A stretch of 14,292 nucleotides of DNA from DATBGO01 sp050011895. Lineage in GTDB: Bacteria > Actinomycetota > Actinomycetes > Streptosporangiales > Streptosporangiaceae. The translations under genes and the position numbers were made by a program. Positions 1-6,320 of the stretch are shown here, in pieces. The stretch is from NCBI GenBank assembly GCA_050011895.1, contig JBEKIF010000084.1, positions 1 through 14,292 of the forward strand, in the 5' to 3' direction. Within the stretch, counting starts at the first letter, position 1. The number at the start of each line of letters is the position of its first letter. The notes under the pieces are model-generated. The model was not told the DNA's origin. It saw only the letters and a list, made by a program, of their open reading frames with translations, and searched no databases.

Positions 1-26
1 GGTCAGATTCCGGTTCGTCACGTAGG

Positions 27-1577
27 TCAGCCTGCTGGCACCGGCGGCAGCCCCGCGACCCGCCCCTGGGCCACTGCCGCGACGCTGCTGGCTATCTCTT
101 CCCAGCCGAACTCGGCGCAGGCAAAGTCCGTCAGGTCCTCGCGGGCCCGTCTCCAGTCCTTCGGGGTGTCCGCGATGAACGACAGCCACCAGGCGAGCTG
201 GCCGGCGATCTCCCGCACAGCGCCCGGGCCCAGCTCGAAGGACAGGTGCAGGCGCAGGTCCTCGCCGACAGCCGGCGCTAGCAGCTCATTCACCTCCGCG
301 AGCCCCGAGTGGGATGCCGACAACGGCATCGACCCGCAGCACGCGGCTTCCGCGAGGACCATGCCGAATGCCTCGGGGAATGTGCTGGGGACGACCACTG
401 CCTGGGACGCGCACATCAATTCGGAAACATCGTCGTGCTCGATCCGCCCGGCGAAATGTACCCGCCGCATGGCGGCAGCTGAGGCGTTCCGGTAGCGGTC
501 TCGCTCCGCGCCGGTGAGCCCGTCGAGGAACGCGGCAAGGTAATGCAGCTCACCCGGTGGCCCGCCCTCCAGCTCCCGCCCGGCGCTCGCGATCACGCGC
601 GCGGCCGCCAGATCGCCGTCGCCCAGCGCGCGGGTGAGCTCGATGAGCGCCTGCCGGTAGGCACCAAAGCCGGCGATCATGAGGCGGGCCTCCGGAGCAT
701 GCTCGGTGATCAGCGGCCACGCCGCAATGAGCAGGTCCACGCCCTTGGAGACGATGAGCTTCCCGACGTAGCTGACAATCCGGTCCCGGGTAGGGTCGGC
801 CGCCCTGATCGCCTCCGCCGCGTCGGCTTCCCCGCCCCAGGCGGGCGGGTCTGCCTCCAGCCGGGCAGCCAGCTCGCGCAGCCTGTCCCTGGCCTCTCCC
901 GGCGGGCGCGGGTGGAACCTGCGGACGTCGACCCCGGGCGGGAGGAGCCAGGTGCGGGCGGGCAGGCCCGGCATGCCCATTACCTCCCACAGGCTCTCGG
1001 CGGTATGGCGCGAGCCGACGAGGATCCCGGTTGCCCCCGCCAGGCCCTCGCGGGCGTAGCGGCCGAATCGCTCGATGCCGGGCCGGACGGTGTACTCGAG
1101 CGCGGAGCCGTGGATCTTGACCGCATAGGGCACGCGGCCGCCCAGCGCACGGGCCAGGATCACCGGGCCCATCACCAGGTGGTTCGCGAGGGCCCCGTCC
1201 GGCTTGACCGCGGCGGCGACATCGCGGACGGCGGCCACGTTGGCCGCGATGTAGCGGTCGACCTCGGCATCGGTCAGCTGCGCAAAGGGACGCGCGTCGA
1301 ATCCCTCGTAGCGATCGGCCACGTACAGGGGCAGCAGCCCGCCGATGTCCGGCACGTAGGCCGTGCAGCGGACCGGCTCGCGGACGACCTCGACCTCCAG
1401 CCGGCCGTCACGCCAGCGGCCGACCGCGTCGACGAAACCGAAGTCCGCCGCGCGCTCGTCTTGGCAGAGCAGATGCACCTCGTGGCCGAGCTTCACCAGC
1501 CACCGGGCCAGCTCCGAGTTGTAGATATTACTTCCGGTGCCCCGCAGGAGATAGCCATGGAATATCAGGATGCGCAC
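27..1577 (-). CDS. Glycosyltransferase family 4-like (GT-B fold), 516 aa
   Basis: Probable retaining GT-B glycosyltransferase that moves a sugar from a nucleotide-sugar donor to an unknown acceptor in the cytoplasm. The N-terminus (RILIFHGYLLRGTGSNIYN, then LARWLVKLGHEVHLLCQD) is the usual acceptor-side Rossmann start with a glycine loop. The donor half begins near residue 268 (SYVGKLIVSKGVDLLI). The family's E-x7-E signature is present as PEAFGMVLAEA, with E402 and E410. Length exceeds the usual 350-420 aa because of an insertion of about 50-60 residues (about 320-375) between two donor-domain strands. I chose the GTG at 1577 because a near-perfect ribosome site lies just upstream and the Rossmann strand starts there; an upstream start at 1625 would add 16 unconserved residues. 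It is the last gene of the REC-PIG-L/ATP-grasp/GT cluster, 79 nt after the ATP-grasp gene, so co-transcription is likely. Family call is secure; donor and acceptor are unknown. Confidence 0.88.
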   Translation of the reverse strand: MRILIFHGYLLRGTGSNIYNSELARWLVKLGHEVHLLCQDERAADFGFVDAVGRWRDGRLEVEVVREPVRCTAYVPDIGGLLPLYVADRYEGFDARPFAQLTDAEVDRYIAANVAAVRDVAAAVKPDGALANHLVMGPVILARALGGRVPYAVKIHGSALEYTVRPGIERFGRYAREGLAGATGILVGSRHTAESLWEVMGMPGLPARTWLLPPGVDVRRFHPRPPGEARDRLRELAARLEADPPAWGGEADAAEAIRAADPTRDRIVSYVGKLIVSKGVDLLIAAWPLITEHAPEARLMIAGFGAYRQALIELTRALGDGDLAAARVIASAGRELEGGPPGELHYLAAFLDGLTGAERDRYRNASAAAMRRVHFAGRIEHDDVSELMCASQAVVVPSTFPEAFGMVLAEAACCGSMPLSASHSGLAEVNELLAPAVGEDLRLHLSFELGPGAVREIAGQLAWWLSFIADTPKDWRRAREDLTDFACAEFGWEEIASSVAAVAQGRVAGLPPVPAG

Positions 1578-1581
1578 GGCA

Positions 1582-1590
1582 ATCACCTCC
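1582..1590 (-). promoter_or_regulatory. Strong ribosome binding site fixing the glycosyltransferase start
   Basis: On the minus strand GGAGGTGAT lies 4 nt before the GTG at 1577. All nine bases match the sequence complementary to the 16S rRNA 3' end, so this start is preferred over the upstream in-frame start at 1625. Confidence 0.8.
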
Positions 1591-1628
1591 CCCGGCGAAT
1601 GCTCGCGGCGAGCCTGCGGCGGCAAGAT

Positions 1629-1650
1629 GGCTGCCCGCCGGGCGGCAGCC
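1629..1650 (-). other. Stem-loop between ATP-grasp and glycosyltransferase genes
   Basis: GGCTGCC (1629-1635) and GGCAGCC (1644-1650) form a perfect 7-bp stem with an 8-nt GC-rich loop, just after the ATP-grasp stop and about 50 nt before the glycosyltransferase start. No U-tract follows. It could be an mRNA processing or stability element or a weak attenuator in the operon; in DNA this GC-rich it could also be chance. Confidence 0.35.
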
Positions 1651-1656
1651 GGACCG

Positions 1657-2661
1657 TCACGCGGCCACCTGCCTGACCTCGCCGAGCTCGATGAAGCACT
1701 CCTGGAGGTAGCGGACCATCGCCGTGTCGCGGAAGCCGGCGTGGTCGGGCAGCGGCCGGCCGCGCAGCGAGTCCAGGGCCATCCGGGGCATGTCGACGCC
1801 GCTGGCCACCGTCAGCGGCAGCGTCCCGGGCACGCGCGGGTTCACCTCGAGCAGGGCAGGCCGGCCGGCCGCGTCCCGGCGGAATTGCACGTTGGCGATG
1901 TAGGTCAGGCCGGTCGCGGTGGCCACGGCAGCCCCGAACCGCTCCAGCTCACCGTCGTGCAGGGTGCGGCCGGCCACCGACACTCCCGAGTCGACCCGCT
2001 CGCGGACCCTCGGCACGGACGCGACCACATGGCCGGCGGCATCGGCGAGCACGTCGATGGAGTACTCCTCGCCGGGAAGAAATTCCTGGATCAGGAAGTC
2101 GGCTGAGGCGTCCAGGCGCGCGAGGGCCTGGCTGGACTCAACGAGGGAGATGCCGCGCGAGCCGCTGCCCGTCCTGGGCTTGACGATGACCGGGTAGGTC
2201 CACGACTCAGGGTCGGCCTGGTCGTAGCGCTCGGTCCTGGGCACCGGCACCTGGCCGGCGCAGCACTCCGCGAGGGCCAGCTTGTCGAGGCAGATGTCCA
2301 GCGCCTGATCGGGCGCGAGCAGCAGCTCGATGCCGGCCCGGCGGAAGTCGGCGCGGGCCCGGCCGAGCGGGCGCAGCTCCGCATCAACCGTGGGAATGAG
2401 TACGTCCACGCCCATCGCGACGCAGCGGGCCAGCGCGGCGTCGGCGAACCCGGGGTCGAGACCGGCCGGGATCAGCGTCCGCGCCTCAGGCGGCACCAGG
2501 TAGAGGCCGGCCGCCCAGGGGTCCATGTCAGCGGCGATCAGGCGCACCGATGGATCGGCGCTCAGCGATTTCAGCACCGAGACCGCGGCGGGCCCTCCGG
2601 CGCCGGTTACCAGGACCCGGACGGTCCGCAGCGGGATGGTCGGGACGTTAGGGTGTGACAT
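1657..2661 (-). CDS. ATP-grasp ligase, CarB/PylC-like, 334 aa
   Basis: ATP-grasp enzymes use ATP to make an acyl-phosphate from a carboxylate and join it to an amine or other nucleophile; the substrate here is unknown. A preATP-grasp Rossmann domain opens the protein (VRVLVTGAGGPAAVSVLKSL, residues 14-33; then AADMDP and LIPTVDAEL). The ATP-grasp fold follows: DK (K127), the lysine of PVIVKPRTGSGSRG (K161, with the glycine-rich loop to residue 170), QEFLPGEEYSIDV (E193 onward, nucleotide binding) and VQF...LLEVNPRVPGT (E272 and N274, metal/phosphate ligands). All the expected catalytic landmarks are there. Length is normal for a single-copy CarB/PylC-like ligase rather than full carbamoyl-phosphate synthase. 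The ATG at 2661 has a strong ribosome site and lies 14 nt inside the end of the upstream REC-PIG-L gene, so the two are probably translationally coupled. Confidence 0.88.
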   Translation of the reverse strand: MSHPNVPTIPLRTVRVLVTGAGGPAAVSVLKSLSADPSVRLIAADMDPWAAGLYLVPPEARTLIPAGLDPGFADAALARCVAMGVDVLIPTVDAELRPLGRARADFRRAGIELLLAPDQALDICLDKLALAECCAGQVPVPRTERYDQADPESWTYPVIVKPRTGSGSRGISLVESSQALARLDASADFLIQEFLPGEEYSIDVLADAAGHVVASVPRVRERVDSGVSVAGRTLHDGELERFGAAVATATGLTYIANVQFRRDAAGRPALLEVNPRVPGTLPLTVASGVDMPRMALDSLRGRPLPDHAGFRDTAMVRYLQECFIELGEVRQVAA

Positions 2662-3841
2662 GCGGCACCTCCGGGCGATGTCGGGCTGCCGCGACATGCT
2701 CCGGCGCAGCGGCGGCCGCCTCCGCGGCGCCGTCGGGCGTCACGATGAGCTCGCGGTCCGGCATGGCGGATGCCACGCCGGGAGCGGTACCTGGAAGGCC
2801 GGGGGCGCCGCCTCCGGGCTGGCCGGCGGCGGCGGCGTCACGGATCACCTCGAACGCCTCGGCATAGAGCCCGTCGCCATGGCGGGACCAGTACCGGGCG
2901 TTTGACTGGATCAGGTCCGGCTTCAGGTAGGTCCGCACCTGCGCTTGCGATCCGAAGGCCTGGATGGCGATGAGCTTGCGTTCGAGCTGCTCATCGATGG
3001 TCACGAAGCGGGTCGGCCGGAAGTCGACGGTGGCAGACGGTGACTGGAAGCAGTAGACGCGCCCGACCTCCCGGACGGCCACCATGGCCGCCCGGTGGGT
3101 GTTGCGGTGATCCTGGTGCACGTCGTGCAGCGAATGGGTATAGATCACGGTGGGCCGGACCATCTCGACGACGCGGCTTATCGCGCCGATCGTCGGGTCG
3201 CCTTCGCCGATCCGGGTGTCCTGGAGATCCTCGAGGAACAAGGTGGCGCCCAGGACGAGCGCCGCCATCTCGGATTCGCCTGCCCTGGTGCTTTCGGTGC
3301 CACCGCGGGCCCCGCGGCTGAGCGTCAGGATCGAGACCTCGTGCCCCATGCCGCGGTGGGCGAGCAGCGCGCCGGCCGCGCCGATCTCCACGTCGTCAGG
3401 GTGCGCGCCGATCGCGAGCACGGACTGGCGGGCGGCCAGCCGGGCCGCGCGGCCCTTGGCGACCACCGAGCTGATGCTGGCCAGGAGCTGATCAGGCGGC
3501 ATGGACTTCTGCAGGAACTCATCGGCGTGATCGCGCAGCGCGCGGACCGCGTAGTCGACGGACGCATGACCGGTGAGCACGACGACGGGAAGGTCCGGGG
3601 CCGCCCGCCGCAGCGCCTCCAGGAGCTCGAGGCCGGTCATGCCCGGCATCTCCACGTCGGTCAGCACCAGATCCCACTTCTCCGAGCTGGCGCGCTTCAG
3701 CGCGGCGGCCGGGTCGGTCGTGTGGGTGACATCGAATCCGCCGCGGTCACCAAGGAGATCCGTCAGGAAACGGCCCACGACGAGATCATCATCGACCACG
3801 AGGATCCGTCCCGGCGTCCGGTCGTGATCGCTGCTCGTCAT
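2648..3841 (-). CDS. Receiver domain fused to PIG-L (LmbE-like) deacetylase, 397 aa
   Basis: An enzyme with a built-in phosphorylation switch. Residues 11-130 are a full CheY-like receiver: acidic pocket D17/D18, phospho-acceptor D62 in LVLTDVEMPGMTG, switch threonine T90 in VVLTG and lysine K112. Residues about 139-335 are a PIG-L/LmbE deacetylase: zinc motif AIGAHPDD (H147, D150), the second histidine group HQDHRNTH (H245, H249), and RGARGGTES between. This family includes MshB/BshB and N-acetylglucosaminyl-PI deacetylase, which remove N-acetyl groups from sugars. A 60-residue Ala/Pro/Gly-rich tail (about 337-397) has no recognised fold. ATG 3841 has a GGAG about 7 nt upstream. The gene lies 76 nt below cheR, possibly behind its own promoter, and overlaps the ATP-grasp gene by 14 nt. 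Domain calls are secure. That the receiver gates the deacetylase and is phosphorylated by the neighbouring CheA is inference. Confidence 0.93.
   Translation of the reverse strand: MTSSDHDRTPGRILVVDDDLVVGRFLTDLLGDRGGFDVTHTTDPAAALKRASSEKWDLVLTDVEMPGMTGLELLEALRRAAPDLPVVVLTGHASVDYAVRALRDHADEFLQKSMPPDQLLASISSVVAKGRAARLAARQSVLAIGAHPDDVEIGAAGALLAHRGMGHEVSILTLSRGARGGTESTRAGESEMAALVLGATLFLEDLQDTRIGEGDPTIGAISRVVEMVRPTVIYTHSLHDVHQDHRNTHRAAMVAVREVGRVYCFQSPSATVDFRPTRFVTIDEQLERKLIAIQAFGSQAQVRTYLKPDLIQSNARYWSRHGDGLYAEAFEVIRDAAAAGQPGGGAPGLPGTAPGVASAMPDRELIVTPDGAAEAAAAAPEHVAAARHRPEVPHVTP
2666..2672 (-). promoter_or_regulatory. Ribosome binding site of the ATP-grasp gene, inside the upstream gene
   Basis: GGAGGTG on the minus strand, 4 nt before the ATG at 2661. 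It lies within the last codons of the REC-PIG-L gene and selects this ATG over an in-frame start at 2697. Confidence 0.75.
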
Positions 3842-3930
3842 GCGTCACTCCAGTTGCCCGAGTTCGTACGCGGTGACCGTTGATGACAACAAGTTACTTA
3901 GATATTACACTACGTAATCAATTCTGGCGA
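3842..3930 (-). promoter_or_regulatory. AT-rich gap with inverted repeat before REC-PIG-L
   Basis: This short gap is far more AT-rich than its surroundings. It holds a perfect dyad, ATTAC-5 nt-GTAAT (3904-3918), which reaches the last base of the cheR stop codon. On the minus strand a TTGATT (-35-like) overlaps the dyad and AT-rich stretches (TAATAT, TAAGTAACTT) follow, but no clean -10 at 17-nt spacing could be fixed. Likely an internal promoter and operator separating the chemosensory operon from the REC-PIG-L/ATP-grasp/GT cluster; read-through from cheR is also possible. Confidence 0.5.
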
Positions 3931-5261
3931 GGCCGCCCCCGCGGCCCGGGGCGATGAGGATCTTCAGCGCCGCCGCCGAGCCGCGCGCGGCACGCCGCTG
4001 CGATGTCGCCGATATCGGTCTGCTGGAGGATCCGCTCGTACCTGTCGTCCGCCGGGTCGAGCGTGCGCAGGGTCTGCTCATAGGCGCGCCGCGAGGCCGG
4101 CCCGTCACCGAGCGCGTCATAGGCGCGGCCGAGGAAGAACGCCGCGAGCGCGAATGTGGGGTCGGCGCAGAGCGCACGGCGAAGCGCGGCCGCTGCTCTT
4201 GCGGGGGCGCCCGCTTCCAGCGTGACGAGCCCGGCAATGAAGTGGGCGTCGGCGTCGAGCGCGTCGTCGGCGAGCAGCGCGGCCACGTGAGCCCGGGCGC
4301 CGTCGCGGTCACCACGGTCCGCCGCGGCCAGCGCGGCCGTCAGCCGCCGCTCGCGCGACAGCGACGGATCGCGCGAGAACGACGGCTCGCGCCCGAGCGG
4401 GCGGCGCAGGCCGCGCTCCGGCGCCCGCGATCCGGCTGCGGGCGGCCCGGCTGCGGGCGGCCCGGCTGCGGGCGGCCCGGCTGCGGGCGGCCCGGCCCGG
4501 GCCGCAGGCCGGCCGGCTGTCCGCTGCAGGGCATCGGCTGCACCGAGCATGAGAACGCCGTCCGGCTGCAACGACCGCTCAAGGGAGCGGATCACCTGCT
4601 CGACGAGCGGCGGATCGAAGTAGATGAGCACGTTCCTGCAGGCCACCAGGTCGAAGCCGACTTCACCGGGTGGCGGTGCCGGGTCACGCACGAGGTTGTG
4701 CCGCCGGAAGCGCACCAGGCTCCGCAGGCGGTCAGCGACCAGGTAGCTGCCGTCGGCCTGCCGGTCGAGGTAGCGCAGGCGCAGGGCCGGCTCCAGGTCG
4801 CGGACCGCCCGCTCCTGGTACCGGCCGGCTGCGGCAGCGGCGAGCGCGGCGCCGGAGATGTCCGTTCCCAGCACCCCGACCGGGGCTGGTGCCTGGCCGA
4901 ATGCCTCGGCGGCCAGCAGTGCCAGCGTGTAGGCCTCTTCCCCGCTGGCACAGCCGGCACTCCACACGCGGATGGTTCCCGACCCTGCCGCGCGGGCCGC
5001 CTGCAGCAGGCGGTGCCAAGGGATCGCGCCGAGCTGATCGGAGTCCCTGACGAAGGCCGTCTCCTGGACCGTGACCTGGTCGATCAGCCGGTCCAGCAGC
5101 CCGCGGCCTCCTGGATCCGAAGCCGCGGCCACGAACGCGCCTGGATCTAGTCCGGGCGCAGCGCGGTCCGCGGCAGCGAGGATGGCTGCGTCCCGCGTGG
5201 CCGGCAGCACCATTCCGGTCTCCCTGCGGACGAGTCCCGCGATCCCGGCGACGGCATTCAT
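3918..5261 (-). CDS. cheR: CheR-type MCP glutamate methyltransferase with TPR-like C-terminus, 447 aa
   Basis: Transfers methyl groups from S-adenosylmethionine to receptor glutamates, the adaptation arm opposing CheB. Residues 1-75 form the helical N-terminal domain ending in ETAFVRD, where the family usually has T-x-F-F-R. The SAM domain has VWSAGCASGEEAYTLA (99-114), GTDIS (D134) and the CheR signature CRNVLIYFD (208-216). A linker (about 245-305) contains four copies of GPPAA plus a PSFSRDPSLSRE repeat. Residues about 305-405 are alanine-rich helical pairs matching tetratricopeptide repeats (AGLVTLEAGAPARAAAALRRAL, FFLGRAYDALGDGPASRRAYEQTL). An Arg/Pro-rich tail ends the protein. The ATG at 5261 overlaps the cheB stop as TGATG, indicating coupled translation; a TTG one codon earlier is possible. 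CheR-TPR proteins are known from alternative chemosensory systems, where the repeats regulate or localise the enzyme. It is the last gene of the che operon. Confidence 0.93.
   Translation of the reverse strand: MNAVAGIAGLVRRETGMVLPATRDAAILAAADRAAPGLDPGAFVAAASDPGGRGLLDRLIDQVTVQETAFVRDSDQLGAIPWHRLLQAARAAGSGTIRVWSAGCASGEEAYTLALLAAEAFGQAPAPVGVLGTDISGAALAAAAAGRYQERAVRDLEPALRLRYLDRQADGSYLVADRLRSLVRFRRHNLVRDPAPPPGEVGFDLVACRNVLIYFDPPLVEQVIRSLERSLQPDGVLMLGAADALQRTAGRPAARAGPPAAGPPAAGPPAAGPPAAGSRAPERGLRRPLGREPSFSRDPSLSRERRLTAALAAADRGDRDGARAHVAALLADDALDADAHFIAGLVTLEAGAPARAAAALRRALCADPTFALAAFFLGRAYDALGDGPASRRAYEQTLRTLDPADDRYERILQQTDIGDIAAACRARLGGGAEDPHRPGPRGRPRQN
4432..4496. repeat. 15-bp tandem repeat in the cheR linker (4 full copies)
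   Basis: The unit CCGGCTGCGGGCGGC occurs four times head to tail from 4432 to 4491, then a partial fifth copy. Because 15 is a multiple of 3, the repeat stays in frame and encodes GPPAA on the minus strand. Copies are identical, which points to recent slippage or duplication; copy number may vary between strains and change linker length. Confidence 0.9.
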
Positions 5262-6316
5262 CAATGCGTCCCGGGCAGCGGCTCATGGCGCAGTCCCCGC
5301 AGCCGGTCAACGATCTCATCGGGGGACAGCACGGCGTCGACCCCGAGGTCGATCGCGGCCTTCGGCATCCCGAAGACCGCCGAGGACTGCTCGTCCTGCG
5401 CGATCACGAGCCCGCCACGGCGGCGCACCGCCGCCGCGCCCGCGGCACCGTCGGTGCCCATCCCGCTGAGCACGACCGCGGCGCCGGCCTGCCCGGCGGC
5501 CGCAGCGATGCTGCTGAGCAGAACATCGCCGGATGGACGGTGGTGTCCGGCAACGGTGTGCCGGTCAAGGGCCAGCCGGCCACTGGCATTGAGCGTGAGG
5601 TGTGCGCCCTCCGGCGCGAGCCAGGCACCGGGGGCGGCCTGCGCCCCCGGCTCGGCAACGCCCACCGGCATGGCCACGGTCTGGTCGAGCCAGCGGACCA
5701 GCCCCCCGGTGAACCCGGCAGCCATGTGCTGCACGATGAGCAGCGGGATCGGGTAGTCGGCCGGCAGCGCGCCGAGCAGGAGCACCAGCATCTGGGGACC
5801 GCCAGCGGACGCGCACACGCCGATGACCGACGCGTAGCGCGGCAGGCGAAGCGCGCCAGGCCGGGCCGGCCGGGCCGGCCGGGCGCCGAGCCTGGCCCGC
5901 GGATGGCGGATCACGCGCGCCCGGCTGAGCGCCCTTACCCGCTGCCGGAACGCGGCGCCCGCGGCGCCTGCCGGATCGCGCAGGTCGAGATCGTCCTTCG
6001 CGAGGGCGTCGATCGCTCCGGCGGCGAGCGCGGCCGCGGCCTTGTCGCTGCGCGGGCCGACGTGAGCAGACAGGACGAGGATCGGCAGTGGCCGGAAGCT
6101 CATGATCTCTCCGACGGCTTCAAGCCCGTCCATGCCAGGCAACTCGAGGTCCATGGTCAGCAGGCCCGGTTCAATTCGGGGCAGCGCGGCAACGGCCTCC
6201 TCGGCGGTCGCGCAGACCGCGTCGACCGCGATGTCCCCGTCGTACTCGAGCATCCGCCGCAGCGCGGCAGCGTAGGTGCGGGAGTCCTCGCAGACCAGCA
6301 CCCGCAGCGGCGTCAT
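5261..6316 (-). CDS. cheB: CheB-type receptor methylesterase/glutamine deamidase response regulator, 351 aa
   Basis: Removes methyl groups from receptor glutamates (and may deamidate glutamines) when phosphorylated by CheA. Residues 4-120 are a receiver: acidic pair E10/D11, phospho-acceptor D56 in LLTMDLELPGMDG, S83 and K107. A basic, Ala/Arg/Pro-rich linker (about 125-160) follows. Residues 162-345 are the esterase domain with the full triad: S170 in VCASAGG, H197 in VQHMAAGFTGG and D289 in LSGMGTDGA. Length is typical. The ATG at 6316 lies only 4 nt after the cheA stop and begins the receiver's first strand; in-frame codons further upstream (to 6589) are antisense-like sequence inside cheA. 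The stop overlaps the cheR start (TGATG). Both enzymes of receptor adaptation are therefore present and look active by their key residues. Confidence 0.95.
   Translation of the reverse strand: MTPLRVLVCEDSRTYAAALRRMLEYDGDIAVDAVCATAEEAVAALPRIEPGLLTMDLELPGMDGLEAVGEIMSFRPLPILVLSAHVGPRSDKAAAALAAGAIDALAKDDLDLRDPAGAAGAAFRQRVRALSRARVIRHPRARLGARPARPARPGALRLPRYASVIGVCASAGGPQMLVLLLGALPADYPIPLLIVQHMAAGFTGGLVRWLDQTVAMPVGVAEPGAQAAPGAWLAPEGAHLTLNASGRLALDRHTVAGHHRPSGDVLLSSIAAAAGQAGAAVVLSGMGTDGAAGAAAVRRRGGLVIAQDEQSSAVFGMPKAAIDLGVDAVLSPDEIVDRLRGLRHEPLPGTH
5862..5884. repeat. 9-bp tandem repeat in the cheB linker
   Basis: CGGGCCGGC is repeated two and a half times, encoding ARPARPARP in the linker between the CheB receiver and esterase domains. 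It is a third instance in this operon of a short in-frame repeat making up an inter-domain linker. Confidence 0.7.
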
Positions 6317-6320
6317 CCGG

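Noticed and set aside
543..1676. Long plus-strand open frame (377 codons) over the glycosyltransferase
   Set aside because: It is antisense to a gene with clear GT-B motifs; its translation is Arg/Pro/Gly/Asp-rich without any fold or motif, as expected from high-GC complement frames.
3954..5150. 398-codon plus-strand frame over cheR
   Set aside because: Antisense shadow of cheR; repeats such as GCGRPGCGRPG only mirror the 15-bp DNA repeat.
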